From positions 1-64,000 of the forward strand of contig CALLUG010000006.1 in the NCBI GenBank assembly GCA_938011315.1: 64,000 nucleotides of DNA, given 5' to 3'. Below, piece after piece: positions 35,414 to 44,809 of the stretch (position 1 is its first letter; each line of letters begins with the position of its first letter). This stretch comes from an uncultured Flavobacteriaceae bacterium. GTDB taxonomy: Bacteria; Bacteroidota; Bacteroidia; Flavobacteriales; Flavobacteriaceae. The notes under the pieces are model-generated. The model saw only the letters and a program-made list of their open reading frames with translations. It was not told where the DNA came from and ran no database searches. The position numbers were made by a program, and so were the translations under genes.

Positions 35414-37336
35414 ATGTCTGACAAAAAGGAGTTACCAAAAACAGGACTTACAGAAAAGCAAAATACCAGTCAAGATATAGCTCCTGAGCAGCATACAGGC
35501 ACTAGCTCTACTGTTACTAAAGAGAACCTAACAAATCAAGTAAGTCCAAACCATCAGGATGCAGATAGTGAGTATATTACAAAAAATGAAAGTACTAAAA
35601 TAGCCCATCAAGATAAGGCACTCCCAACTAAGGCATACGAAACCATGTCGCTCGAAACTTTAACAGAAGAATTTAGACTTTTGCTTAAAAACGAAAAAAT
35701 TGAAGATATAAAAACACAAGTGTCAACTATTAAAACCGAATTTGATTATAAATTTAATGCCTTTTTAGAAGAAAAAAAAGAAGCGTTTTTAGAAGACGGC
35801 GGTAACGAAATTGATTTTCATTTTAACAGCCCTATAAAAAAAGAATTTAATCATCATTACAAAACCTACAAGTCAAGACAACAAGAACTGCGTAAAGCCC
35901 TAGAAACAAGCTTAAAAGCAAACTTACAAGCACGACTAGCTATTATTGAAACTATTAAAGGCTTAATTACTGTTGAAGAAAATATAAACACAACCTACAA
36001 AAATTTTAGGCAATTACAAGAACAGTGGCGAACCATAGGTGCAATACCTAGAGACCGTTATAATAATGTATGGAATACCTATCACCACCATGTAGAACGA
36101 TTTTATGATTTTTTACACCTCAATAGAGATTTAAGAGATTTAGATTTTAAACATAATTTAGATCAAAAACTTAAAATAATTTTACGAGCAGAAGAGTTGG
36201 CTAAAGACGATAATACCAACAGATCGTTTAGAGAATTACAAGAATTGCACAAGCTTTGGAAAGAAGAACTGGGGCCTGTTGCTAAAGAATACCGCGAGCC
36301 AATATGGGAACGTTTTAGTGCCGCAACAAAATCTATTCACGACAAACGACAACTATATTATGCCGAACAAGATAAAATACACGAGGTTAATCTTATTGAA
36401 AAAAATGATATTATTTCAAAAATTGAGAGTCTAGCTGAACATAATATTTCGAGTCATTCCGACTGGCAAAATAAAATAAAAACAATTGATAACCTTAGAG
36501 AAGCATTTTTTAAAGCAGGAAAAGTTCCATTAAAAGTTAACGAAACGACTTGGAGTCGATTTAAAAATGCAGTAAAAACATTTAATCAAAATAAAAATAC
36601 ATTTTATAAAACCTTAAAAAAAGAGCAATACACTAACTTACAGAAAAAAATAGACCTTATTAAATTGGCTGAATCCAATAAGGATAATGACAATTTTGAG
36701 TTAGCGACACCAATCATGAAAAAAATTCAGAACGATTGGAAAACAATAGGTCATGTCCCTAGAAAAGATAGCGATGCACTATGGAAACAGTTTAGGGCAG
36801 CCTGCAATCATTACTTTGACAGGCTAAATGCAGCAAGAAACACAGCTAACAAGGAAGAGGTTGAAGCTCTAGAAAAAAAAGAAGCGTTTTTAGAACGTAT
36901 TAAACATTTAGAATTTACAAGCCAAGACGATACAGCACACATAGAACAAATAAATTCTATTACCGAAGAGTGGAAAACCCTTGGAACTGTAGCTTTCAAT
37001 AAACGTCAAATTAATAGCAAATTTACTAAAGCAATAGACACTTTGTATGGTAAATTAAATTTAAGTAAACCTAAAATTGAAACTCTAAAATATCGTAATA
37101 AACTAGAATCACTCGCTACGGACAAGCGTTTGTTGGATAACGAGCATAGCTTTATTAGAAAAAAAATAGATGAAACTAAAAGCGAAATAAATCAATTAGA
37201 AAATAATCTTCAATTCTTTTCTAATGTTAACACAGAAAACCCTTTAGTAAAAGAGGTATTACTGAAAATTGAAAATCATAAATCTAACCTAAATACTTGG
37301 CAGGTAAAACTAAAAGCAATCAAAAAATATTTTTAA
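35414..37336 (+). CDS. DUF349 domain-containing coiled-coil protein
   Basis: The product has 640 residues from the ATG at 35414; a TTG nine bases upstream is less likely. Residues 1-75 are a polar, disordered N-terminus (Ser/Thr/Gln/Glu). From about 150 the protein consists of DUF349 repeats of roughly 70 residues marked by W-x-x-[IL]-G-x-[VI]-P/A spacing: LQEQWRTIGAIPRDRYNNVW, IQNDWKTIGHVPRKDSDALW and ITEEWKTLGTVAFNKRQ. The C-terminal 80 residues are a coiled coil. It is cytoplasmic, with unknown function; the family is conserved across Bacteroidota. Confidence 0.88.
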   Translation: MSDKKELPKTGLTEKQNTSQDIAPEQHTGTSSTVTKENLTNQVSPNHQDADSEYITKNESTKIAHQDKALPTKAYETMSLETLTEEFRLLLKNEKIEDIKTQVSTIKTEFDYKFNAFLEEKKEAFLEDGGNEIDFHFNSPIKKEFNHHYKTYKSRQQELRKALETSLKANLQARLAIIETIKGLITVEENINTTYKNFRQLQEQWRTIGAIPRDRYNNVWNTYHHHVERFYDFLHLNRDLRDLDFKHNLDQKLKIILRAEELAKDDNTNRSFRELQELHKLWKEELGPVAKEYREPIWERFSAATKSIHDKRQLYYAEQDKIHEVNLIEKNDIISKIESLAEHNISSHSDWQNKIKTIDNLREAFFKAGKVPLKVNETTWSRFKNAVKTFNQNKNTFYKTLKKEQYTNLQKKIDLIKLAESNKDNDNFELATPIMKKIQNDWKTIGHVPRKDSDALWKQFRAACNHYFDRLNAARNTANKEEVEALEKKEAFLERIKHLEFTSQDDTAHIEQINSITEEWKTLGTVAFNKRQINSKFTKAIDTLYGKLNLSKPKIETLKYRNKLESLATDKRLLDNEHSFIRKKIDETKSEINQLENNLQFFSNVNTENPLVKEVLLKIENHKSNLNTWQVKLKAIKKYF

Positions 37337-37350
37337 GCTCACAAAAGTTA

Positions 37351-38130
37351 TTACTCTGTTTTAGCCTCTTCCCAAAGATTATTCATTTGAGTTAGGCTCA
37401 TGTCGTTTAGGGTTTTCCCCATTTTTTTCACTCTTTTTTCTAGATACTGAAAGCGTTTTATGAATTTTTTGTTTGTACGCTCTAAGGCATTTTCTGGATT
37501 TATATTTAAAAAACGCGCATAATTTACCATAGAAAATAGAAAATCTCCAAATTCATTTTCCATGGTCTCAAGATTGTTATTGTCAATTTCAACCTTAAGC
37601 TCTGTAAGTTCTTCCTCTACTTTTTCCCAAACCTGTTCTGGTTTTTCCCAGTCAAAACCTACACCAGCAGCCTTGTCTTGAATACGGTTTGCTTTTACTA
37701 ATGCAGGAAGCCCTACAGGCACACCTTCTAGCACACTATGCCTTCCTTTACCTTCCTTTAGCTTTATTTGCTCCCAATTTTGTTTTACATCCTGTGCATT
37801 AGTAACTGTTGTATTAGCATAAATATGTGGATGCCTAGTAATTAATTTTTCGCAAATAGTATTAATAACGGTCTCGATATCAAAATCGTTGGTTTCACTT
37901 CCAATTTTGGAATAAAATACAATATGCAGTAACAAATCGCCCAATTCATTTTTTACTTCTTGCAAATCGTTGTTTAAAATAGCATCTGCCAACTCGTAAG
38001 TTTCTTCTATTGTTAAGTGCCGTAAGCTCTCTATGGTTTGCTCTTTATCCCAAGGGCATTGCGCTCTAAGCTCGTCCATTATAGTAAGTAATCTATCAAA
38101 GGCTTTTAGTTGTTTCGCTCTGTTATTCAT
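37351..38130 (-). CDS. mazG: Nucleoside triphosphate pyrophosphohydrolase MazG
   Basis: The product has 259 residues with two tandem MazG domains, the full-length E. coli-type layout. The first domain has the metal-binding EETYELADA (about 52-60) and ELGDLL (about 81-86) after the signature CPWDKEQT. The second has EELTELKVEI and EFGDFLFSMV. It hydrolyses NTPs to NMPs and pyrophosphate, cleaning non-canonical nucleotides and in E. coli lowering the ppGpp level. It is convergent with the DUF349 gene (14 bp gap) and is transcribed alone. Confidence 0.93.
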   Translation of the reverse strand: MNNRAKQLKAFDRLLTIMDELRAQCPWDKEQTIESLRHLTIEETYELADAILNNDLQEVKNELGDLLLHIVFYSKIGSETNDFDIETVINTICEKLITRHPHIYANTTVTNAQDVKQNWEQIKLKEGKGRHSVLEGVPVGLPALVKANRIQDKAAGVGFDWEKPEQVWEKVEEELTELKVEIDNNNLETMENEFGDFLFSMVNYARFLNINPENALERTNKKFIKRFQYLEKRVKKMGKTLNDMSLTQMNNLWEEAKTE

Positions 38131-38505
38131 TATTTTAGTTGTGTAATATATTTTTAATCATAAAGTGATGGCTAGAGTTAAGTTACGAATGTAACTTTTG
38201 AGTTAACATTTTTTCTGTCATTTCTAAATTAGAGATGTCAAAATTAAGTCTTTTTATTGGTCTGTCATTTAATTTTCCTTACCAGCACAAATTTTGTTAT
38301 AAACCTAGTAGTTTGTAATTAAATTGAAATAGTATTATCAATATTAAGTTGCTGATTTGCATGCAATTAATTTATACGGATTACTCTGTATAAAGCGTAT
38401 TGATTTTAAATTAACTTCTTGTTTAACTCGTAATTAACACTTCAAAAAAATATAATTTGTATTTAAAAACACGATATTTGCTATTCAAATTTTAGAAGTA
38501 AAATT
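38131..38505. other. Intergenic stretch between divergent mazG and small membrane protein gene
   Basis: This 375-bp AT-rich interval has promoters in both directions by position, but no convincing TTG/TAnnTTTG pair was found. A short imperfect dyad around GTTACGAATGTAAC lies at about 38184-38200. No gene, RNA or repeat recognised. Confidence 0.4.
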
Positions 38506-38688
38506 ATGTCAATGAACAAAAATACGGTATTAGCATGGGCTACTATAATTATGATAATTGTAGGCTTAGGTTTAATAGCGCTAGGCGCGTTTAGATACGA
38601 TCAAATTGCTGGATGGGGCTTTGCTGCTGTTGGCGTTGGTTTTTTCTCAATTGCTTGGGTTTTTAATGCCCTAAAAGGAAGAGTTTAA
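38506..38688 (+). CDS. CAL67264-type small membrane protein
   Basis: A 60-residue protein with two membrane helices (about 8-27, TVLAWATIIMIIVGLGLIALGAF, and about 34-54, GWGFAAVGVGFFSIAWVF) joined by a short FRYDQIA loop. It ends NALKGRV. This is a small protein family conserved in Flavobacteriaceae, of unknown function, and commonly upstream of ettA as here (64 bp). The conserved ends and codon pattern support that it is translated. Confidence 0.78.
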   Translation: MSMNKNTVLAWATIIMIIVGLGLIALGAFRYDQIAGWGFAAVGVGFFSIAWVFNALKGRV

Positions 38689-38752
38689 GTGATTTTAAAA
38701 CATGTGACATTACTGAGAGTAATATCTAAAAAAAAAGTAATACCAAAATATT

Positions 38753-40444
38753 ATGAGTGACGATAAAAAAGTAATTTTTTCAATGTCTGGTCTTAGCAAG
38801 ACATTTCAGGGCGCAAATACCCCCGTATTAAAAAATATATATTTAAGTTTCTTTTATGGTGCCAAAATAGGAATCTTAGGTCTTAATGGCTCAGGAAAAT
38901 CGACACTTTTAAAAATAATAGCAGGAGTAGATAAAAATTACCAAGGCGATGTTACGTTTTTGCAAGACTATTCTGTTGGCTTTTTAGAGCAAGAACCCCT
39001 GCTCGATAATGACAAAACGGTTATAGAAGTTGTCAAAGAAGGTGCTGCTAAGACAGTAGCAATTCTTGATGAGTATAATAAAATTAACGATATGTTTGGC
39101 TTAGAAGAAGTATATTCTGATCCAGATAAAATGGAAAAGTTAATGAACCGCCAAGCAGAGCTTCAAGATGAGATTGATGCAGCAAATGCTTGGGAACTAG
39201 ATACAAAACTAGACATCGCTATGGATGCCTTACGCACGCCCGATGGCGACAAAAAAATAAGTGTCCTCTCTGGAGGTGAGCGTCGCCGTGTGGCATTATG
39301 CCGATTACTATTACAGGAACCCGATGTACTGTTGTTAGACGAGCCTACTAACCACCTAGACGCAGAATCTGTACATTGGTTAGAACACCACTTGGCACAA
39401 TACAAAGGCACTGTAATTGCAGTAACTCATGACCGTTATTTTTTAGATAATGTTGCCGGATGGATATTAGAACTCGATAGAGGAGAAGGTATCCCATGGA
39501 AAGGAAACTACTCTTCCTGGTTAGATCAAAAGTCTAAACGTATGGCTCAAGAAAGTAAAACAGCATCTAAACGCCAAAAAACATTAGAAAGAGAATTAGA
39601 CTGGGTAAGACAAGGTGCTAAAGGGCGCCAAACAAAACAAAAAGCACGTTTAAAAAATTATGATAAATTAATGAGTCAAGACCAAAAACAACTTGACGAA
39701 AAATTAGAAATATACATCCCTAACGGACCTCGTTTAGGGGCCAATGTTATAGAAGCTATTGATGTTAGCAAAGCTTATGATGATAAATTGCTGTATGAGT
39801 CGCTAAATTTTAATTTACCACAAGCGGGTATTGTAGGTGTTATTGGGCCTAATGGTGCAGGAAAAACGACTATTTTTAAAATGATAATGGGAGAAGAAGC
39901 TACAGACAAAGGCAGCTTTAAAGTAGGTGATACAGCACAAATTGCGTATGTAGATCAAAATCATTCAAATATAGATCCAGAAAAGTCAATTTGGCAAAAT
40001 TTTAGTGATGAGCAAGAGCTAATTATGATGGGAGGCAAGCAGGTAAACTCTAGAGCTTATCTAAGTAGGTTTAACTTTAGTGGTAGCGAACAAAACAAAA
40101 AAGTGAAGTTGCTTTCTGGAGGAGAACGAAACCGTTTGCACTTAGCCATGACACTAAAGGAAGAAGGCAATGTACTCCTCCTCGATGAGCCTACAAACGA
40201 CCTAGATGTTAACACTCTAAGAGCGCTTGAGGAAGGCTTAGAAAATTTTGCGGGTTGCGCCGTTATAATTAGCCATGACCGTTGGTTTTTGGATCGTATT
40301 TGCACGCACATTTTAGCTTTTGAAGGAGACTCACAAGTGTACTTCTTTGAAGGAAGCTTTAGCGATTATGAAGAAAACAAAAAGAAACGTCTTGGTGGCG
40401 ATTTAATGCCAAAACGAATTAAATACAAAAAGCTAACGAGATAA
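38753..40444 (+). CDS. ettA: Energy-dependent translational throttle protein EttA (ABC-F)
   Basis: A 563-residue soluble ABC-F protein with two ATPase domains and no membrane segment. Domain 1: Walker A GLNGSGKST (about 44-52), signature LSGGERRRVALCRLL and LLLDEPTNHLD. Domain 2: GPNGAGKTT (about 366), LSGGERNRLHLAMTL and LLLDEPTNDLD. The basic inter-domain linker (KRMAQESKTASKRQKTLERELDW) is the tRNA-contacting PtIM. EttA binds the ribosomal E site and gates entry into elongation by the ATP/ADP ratio. It is followed by a strong inverted repeat that should terminate transcription. Confidence 0.94.
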   Translation: MSDDKKVIFSMSGLSKTFQGANTPVLKNIYLSFFYGAKIGILGLNGSGKSTLLKIIAGVDKNYQGDVTFLQDYSVGFLEQEPLLDNDKTVIEVVKEGAAKTVAILDEYNKINDMFGLEEVYSDPDKMEKLMNRQAELQDEIDAANAWELDTKLDIAMDALRTPDGDKKISVLSGGERRRVALCRLLLQEPDVLLLDEPTNHLDAESVHWLEHHLAQYKGTVIAVTHDRYFLDNVAGWILELDRGEGIPWKGNYSSWLDQKSKRMAQESKTASKRQKTLERELDWVRQGAKGRQTKQKARLKNYDKLMSQDQKQLDEKLEIYIPNGPRLGANVIEAIDVSKAYDDKLLYESLNFNLPQAGIVGVIGPNGAGKTTIFKMIMGEEATDKGSFKVGDTAQIAYVDQNHSNIDPEKSIWQNFSDEQELIMMGGKQVNSRAYLSRFNFSGSEQNKKVKLLSGGERNRLHLAMTLKEEGNVLLLDEPTNDLDVNTLRALEEGLENFAGCAVIISHDRWFLDRICTHILAFEGDSQVYFFEGSFSDYEENKKKRLGGDLMPKRIKYKKLTR

Positions 40445-40450
40445 ACAGTA

Positions 40451-40507
40451 GCAGCTAATTCTTAAAAAAAAAAGGGCTACTCATTTATCTTTTTAAGAAT
40501 TAGTTGC
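40451..40507. terminator. Bidirectional terminator between ettA and a helicase gene
   Basis: GCAGCTAATTCTTAAAAA (40451-40468) pairs with TTTTTAAGAATTAGTTGC (40490-40507); 17 of 18 positions are Watson-Crick and the last forms G-U. The spacer is 21 nt. The arms end in A/T runs on both strands, as expected for a terminator shared by convergent genes. The very long arms are unusual for a simple terminator and could also be a small palindromic repeat. Confidence 0.6.
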
Positions 40508-40536
40508 ATGAATTATACCAATTGGCATAAAATAGG

Positions 40537-42111
40537 TTAATCCTCTGGGGGATGACCATGAATTTCTTCAAAAATAGTGTCAAAATTTTCTCTAATTTGG
40601 CTCCGGAGTTTTTTACGGTAATCATCTTTTAACCAATCGACAAAGTTATACGTACTTTTACTAATGCACTTTGTGTAGCGATTAATACGGAAATCAATAT
40701 CTTCTCCAATTAGCTTACTTAGGGTTAAGGCGTCAAAAACATCCTCACTATTTTCTATACAAATTCTTGCGTGTTGCTCTATAGAGCGTTTTAAAACTAC
40801 TTTTGATGACTCTCCGTTTCTTACCGACTCTAAGTACGTTTTTTTAATATCAAAATGCACATCTTCAGATTTTGCAAACTGCTTGCGTAAAGCTTCAGGC
40901 ATTTCGTATTTAAAATTACTTTCGAGTTCGTCATCGCTTAACAAACTATTTAGGTAATAATCTGGCGATTTAAAAATGCGTTGCCAGTCTAAGTCTGTTC
41001 CCCAATGGCCAAATCGATGAAAATTGTTTCCTAAATCTATAACATCAAAGGAGTCTTTATTGTCCAAAACACGCGAGCCTCGACCAATCATTTGGTAATA
41101 CAGTGTTAATGATTTTGTAGCTCTATTTAAGATAATAGATTCTACAGTAGGTTCATCAAAGCCTGTGGTTAGTATGCTTACAGAGGTTAAAATAGCGTTT
41201 GGAGTTACTTTAAACCAATCGAGTATTGCTTTTCTTTCTTTTTTTGATGCTGTATTATCTAGATGGGCAATCTCATAGCCTTGTCTTCTAAAAGCATCAT
41301 AAACCATTAACGAGGTTTTAATACCATTGTTAAAGATTAATGTTTTTTTGTCTTTAGAACGCTCTTCGTAAGCACTCAGTAATTTATATAACATATCAGA
41401 ATTGGTATATAAATCTTCGGACGATTTTACAGTATAATCGCCATTAGCACCAACAGTAAGCGATGTTAGTCCCACATTATAAGAAAACATTTTGGCTTGT
41501 GCTAAGAACTTATTTTTAATTAACGACTCTATCGATTCTCCCACAATTAGCTCATCGTAATTGTCCGTCATGGGTAGCTCTACATTAGAGCTTAATGGTG
41601 TTGCTGTAACACCCAAAATAAAGGACTTATGAAAAAACTTGAAAAGTTTTGTAAACGAATTATAATGTGCTTCATCAATAATAACTAAGCCAATATCAGA
41701 AATATCTAGCTTATTATCGTTTAAGCGGTTATTGAGTGTTTCTACCATGGCCACAAAACAACTGTATTCGTTTTGGTCTGAAAGATCTGCTTTACTATCT
41801 ATAATTTTATTATCCACTCCAAATTCTGTAAGCATTTTGGAGGTTTGCTTACACAACTCAATACGGTGTGTTAAAACTAAAACACGCTTCTTGTGGGTTT
41901 TAATATATTGTCTTACAATTTCCGAAAAAATAACGGTTTTACCTCCACCTGTAGGTAATTGGTATAATAAATGGTAGTCATTTGGGGCATCTTCAAAATG
42001 TTTGAAAATTTTATTTATAGCACCTTTTTGGTAGCTGTATAAGTCTTTACCCGTTTTTCTTTCGTCTAATTCTATATTCGATATCACTTGTGTAATTTTG
42101 ATGGGTCGCAA
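40537..42111 (-). CDS. DEAD/DEAH box helicase (superfamily 2)
   Basis: A 524-residue protein from a TTG start. Helicase motifs: Walker A LPTGGGKT (about 52-59), motif II IIDEAH, motif III GVTATP, motif VI QMIGRGSR. The N-terminal RecA domain contains a type III restriction-enzyme-like layout (YQKGAINKIF, then RVLVLTHRIELCKQT), and the C-terminal ~120 residues are an extra helical domain. No nuclease domain is visible. Such SSL2-like helicases occur as housekeeping genes in Flavobacteriaceae; the nucleic-acid substrate is unknown. The neighbouring rhlE-like gene is on the same strand, 129 bp upstream. Confidence 0.85.
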   Translation of the reverse strand: MRPIKITQVISNIELDERKTGKDLYSYQKGAINKIFKHFEDAPNDYHLLYQLPTGGGKTVIFSEIVRQYIKTHKKRVLVLTHRIELCKQTSKMLTEFGVDNKIIDSKADLSDQNEYSCFVAMVETLNNRLNDNKLDISDIGLVIIDEAHYNSFTKLFKFFHKSFILGVTATPLSSNVELPMTDNYDELIVGESIESLIKNKFLAQAKMFSYNVGLTSLTVGANGDYTVKSSEDLYTNSDMLYKLLSAYEERSKDKKTLIFNNGIKTSLMVYDAFRRQGYEIAHLDNTASKKERKAILDWFKVTPNAILTSVSILTTGFDEPTVESIILNRATKSLTLYYQMIGRGSRVLDNKDSFDVIDLGNNFHRFGHWGTDLDWQRIFKSPDYYLNSLLSDDELESNFKYEMPEALRKQFAKSEDVHFDIKKTYLESVRNGESSKVVLKRSIEQHARICIENSEDVFDALTLSKLIGEDIDFRINRYTKCISKSTYNFVDWLKDDYRKKLRSQIRENFDTIFEEIHGHPPED

Positions 42112-42240
42112 AATACAACGTTTTAATAGTTTCTATCGTCTGTTTTATGTTTTTTTTTAGGAGGTCTTGTTTTTTGTTATAAATAATCAATAAGTTAATG
42201 TTAATCAGACATTTAGTAGTATTGTTGAAATAATAAAAAA

Positions 42241-43479
42241 TCAATACTTTCTTGAAGCTTTTTGTTTGTTTGTTCTAGGGTTAGAATTTGTTTTTACTGT
42301 TTGCCGTCTGCCACCGCCTTGTTTTTCAGGCACTGTAGAGGCATTAGGATCTGGCTCGAAGCCTTCAATAATTTGTTTAGGTATTTTTAAACGGACTAAT
42401 TTTTCAATATCTTTTAAATATTGCGTTTCATCGGCAGACACTAAGGATATGGCTTCTCCACTTGCACCTGCACGTCCTGTTCTGCCTATTCGATGTACAT
42501 AATCTTCAGAAATGTTAGGCAATTCAAAGTTTACAACATGTGGTAGTAAAGGGATGTCTAATCCTCTAGCGGCAATATCTGTGGCCACCAAGATTCGGAT
42601 AGAGCCATTTTTAAAGCTAGACAATGCCTTTGTTCTAGCGCCTTGACTTTTGTTACCGTGTATTGCTGCTGCAGTAATCCCTGCTTTAATCATTTTTTTA
42701 CAAAGGTTATTCGCTCCGTGTTTTGTTCTAGTAAAAACAAGTGCTTGTTGCCAGTTTCCGTCTTTAATTAACTTAATGATTAATCCTGCTTTTTTTCCTT
42801 TTGCTACGCGATACACTTTTTGATTAATACTATCTACGGTAGAGTTTTCTGGAGTTACTTCAACATAAGCGGGTTGACTTAAAATTCCATTCGCTAAAGT
42901 CTTAATTTGTTTAGAAAACGTTGCCGAAAACATTAAGTTTTGGCGTTTACTAGGAAGTTGTCTTATAATGCGTTCAATATCTCTTAGAAAGCCCATATCT
43001 AGCATTCTGTCGGCCTCGTCTAAAATTAATATCTCTATTTTTGAAAGTGATAAAAAGCCTTGGTTTTGTAAATCTATTAACCGTCCCGGGGTTGCCACTA
43101 GCATATCAACTCCTTGTTTTAATTGGGCTACTTGTGGTTTTTGGTTAACGCCTCCAAAAATAACGGCAGAACTCAAGTTTAAGAACTCGCTATATTGCTT
43201 TACGTTATGATATACTTGCGCAGCCAACTCTCTAGTAGGGGTTAATACTAGCGCACGTACAGAGCGTTTGTTTGTGGGATGTTGCTGGGACAGTAGTTGT
43301 AGTGTTGGTAATGTAAACCCTGCTGTTTTTCCAGTGCCTGTTTGTGCCGAGGCTAATATATCTTTTCCTTGTAGGATTAAGGGAATTGCTTTTTCTTGTA
43401 TTGGTGAGGCTGTTGTGTAGTTTTGCTTTTTTATTGCTTTTAGTAAAGCAGGCGATAAGCCTAGTGTGTTGAATGACAT
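42241..43479 (-). CDS. RhlE-like DEAD-box RNA helicase
   Basis: The product has 412 residues. Motifs in order: Q motif [12 protein letters not shown] (about 22-33), Walker [10 protein letters not shown] (44-52), [30 protein letters not shown] and [10 protein letters not shown]. The C-terminal tail is short, basic and Gly/Gln/Asn-rich ([27 protein letters not shown]), as in RhlE proteins that bind structured RNA. It is likely to act in ribosome assembly or cold-stress RNA unwinding. The start ATG at 43479 is well supported by [16 protein letters not shown]. Confidence 0.93.
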   Translation of the reverse strand: MSFNTLGLSPALLKAIKKQNYTTASPIQEKAIPLILQGKDILASAQTGTGKTAGFTLPTLQLLSQQHPTNKRSVRALVLTPTRELAAQVYHNVKQYSEFLNLSSAVIFGGVNQKPQVAQLKQGVDMLVATPGRLIDLQNQGFLSLSKIEILILDEADRMLDMGFLRDIERIIRQLPSKRQNLMFSATFSKQIKTLANGILSQPAYVEVTPENSTVDSINQKVYRVAKGKKAGLIIKLIKDGNWQQALVFTRTKHGANNLCKKMIKAGITAAAIHGNKSQGARTKALSSFKNGSIRILVATDIAARGLDIPLLPHVVNFELPNISEDYVHRIGRTGRAGASGEAISLVSADETQYLKDIEKLVRLKIPKQIIEGFEPDPNASTVPEKQGGGRRQTVKTNSNPRTNKQKASRKY

Positions 43480-43863
43480 TTAGCGTAGTTATGACCCAAG
43501 ATGATTTGTGCACTTTAAGTCTTTATGAAAGCACAAATATACAGTTTATTTAGTCTAAAAAAATGTAGCTTTAATAATCTTGCAATAGGAGTTGCAGCAC
43601 TTAGCACAAGAATCGGTTATAGGGTAAACAATCTAATTAGCAACGTTTTTGTTATTTTCAAATAAAAGTTTTCTTAATTTATTTATTATAAAATCAAGAT
43701 TATTAAACTGGCAAATGCCCTTCGAGTTATCTATTTGTTTTTTTTGATATGCCTTTAAATTAATTTTAATTATGTGGTTTGCATCAAATGCTTTTGCTAA
43801 GTTATTAAAACTTTAGAACTGTGCTCCTTGATTAAGGCTTCTAAATTACTAAGCTTGTCACTA
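43480..43863. other. Intergenic stretch between rhlE-like gene and rpe
   Basis: 384 bp with no intact gene. The right two thirds (43633-43863) carry a possible frameshifted relic on the minus strand, listed separately. The left part upstream of the helicase gene should hold its promoter, but no consensus was recognised. Confidence 0.4.
43633..43863 (-). pseudogene. Possible frameshifted gene relic after rpe
   Basis: Directly after the rpe stop the minus strand reads DKLSNLEALIKEHSSKVL in one frame, then, after a one-base shift, NNLAKAFDANHIIKINLKAY and QKKQIDNSKGICQFNNLD, FIINKLRKLLFENNKNVAN to a TAG at 43633. The composition looks protein-like, but there is no start codon and no family was recognised. 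It may be the decayed tail of a gene or chance. Confidence 0.3.
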
Positions 43864-44526
43864 TTAGTTATTTGCAATTTTTCGTAACTCTTTTATTGTT
43901 TCAATTTGGTTATCATTCTTAAACACATAGCTGCCTGCTACAAGAACATCGGCTCCTGCACTTACCAATTGTTCTGCATTTTTATTGGTAACGCCACCAT
44001 CAATTTCAATTAGTGTAGTGGTATTTTTAAGATTTATTAAAGTTTTTAGCTGGGTTACTTTATGATATGTATTTTCTATAAAACTTTGCCCTCCAAACCC
44101 TGGGTTAACACTCATTAGGCAAACCAAATCAATATCTGCAATTGTGTCTTCTAGTACATTTATATTGGTATGTGGGTTTAATGCAACACCCGCTTTCATG
44201 CCTGCATCTTTGATTGCTTGTAGGGTTCTGTGCAAATGTGTGCAAGCCTCGTAGTGTACGGTTAGTATATTGCTTCCTAACTCTGCAAATGTTTTTATGT
44301 AGCGATCTGGGTCTACAATCATTAAATGCACATCGATTGTTTTTTTTGCATGTTTGGTAATTGCTTTTAGCACGGGCATTCCGTAAGATATGTTTGGAAC
44401 AAAAACACCATCCATAATATCGATATGAAACCAGTCGGCATCGCTATTGTTTACCATTTCTATATCTCGTTGTAAATTAGCAAAATCTGCTGCTAAAATT
44501 GATGGAGCAATAAGCTTAGAGGTCAT
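43864..44526 (-). CDS. rpe: Ribulose-phosphate 3-epimerase
   Basis: A 220-residue TIM-barrel enzyme that interconverts ribulose-5-phosphate and xylulose-5-phosphate in the pentose phosphate pathway. Visible landmarks are IAPSILAADFANL (Ser/Asp at the active site), WFHIDIMDGVFVPN (metal His/Asp), DVHLMI, VNPGFGGQSF and IEIDGGV (second catalytic Asp), then AGADVLVAGSYVF for phosphate binding. Length and motifs are complete. Its upstream region contains a MITE-like repeat (44552-44711), so its promoter may be within or between that repeat and the start codon. Confidence 0.96.
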   Translation of the reverse strand: MTSKLIAPSILAADFANLQRDIEMVNNSDADWFHIDIMDGVFVPNISYGMPVLKAITKHAKKTIDVHLMIVDPDRYIKTFAELGSNILTVHYEACTHLHRTLQAIKDAGMKAGVALNPHTNINVLEDTIADIDLVCLMSVNPGFGGQSFIENTYHKVTQLKTLINLKNTTTLIEIDGGVTNKNAEQLVSAGADVLVAGSYVFKNDNQIETIKELRKIANN

Positions 44527-44551
44527 TTTTTTTGTATTTAAAATTGTGTTT

Positions 44552-44711
44552 ACACCAATTATTACACAAAATAAGCTATATCATTCGTTTCTATTTCGCT
44601 TATATATCATTACAAAACCTAAACGTAAGGCTATGTTTAGGTTTTCTATGTCATCTAAACACAATAGATTCCAAATTAGTTATAACTCATTTTAAATAAC
44701 AATTGGTAATA
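44552..44711 (-). repeat. MITE-like repeat with an internal hairpin
   Basis: Opposite orientation to the copy at 63361. Shared blocks include AAATAAGCTATATCATTCG, TTTCTAT, ACACAATA and CCAAATTAGTTATA, ACTCATTTTAAATAACAATTG. Ends ACACCAATT and AATTGGTAAT are inverted repeats. Compared with the other copies it contains an extra hairpin: AAAACCTAAAC (about 44612-44622) and GTTTAGGTTTT, an 11-bp perfect stem with a 10-nt loop. It lies between rpe and murA, both on the minus strand. Confidence 0.7.
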
Positions 44712-44809
44712 CAAAGATACTAAGTTGTTTTTAGTATAAGCGATACAACTTGTTCTGTTTTTAATAAAATGACCCCAATTAGAGAATATTGGGATTGTTT
44801 TTTGGGGGG

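Noticed and set aside
42047-42244. Minus-strand frame of 65 codons between the two helicase genes
   Set aside because: Low-complexity Ile/Asn/Lys sequence overlapping the start of the downstream helicase in another frame.
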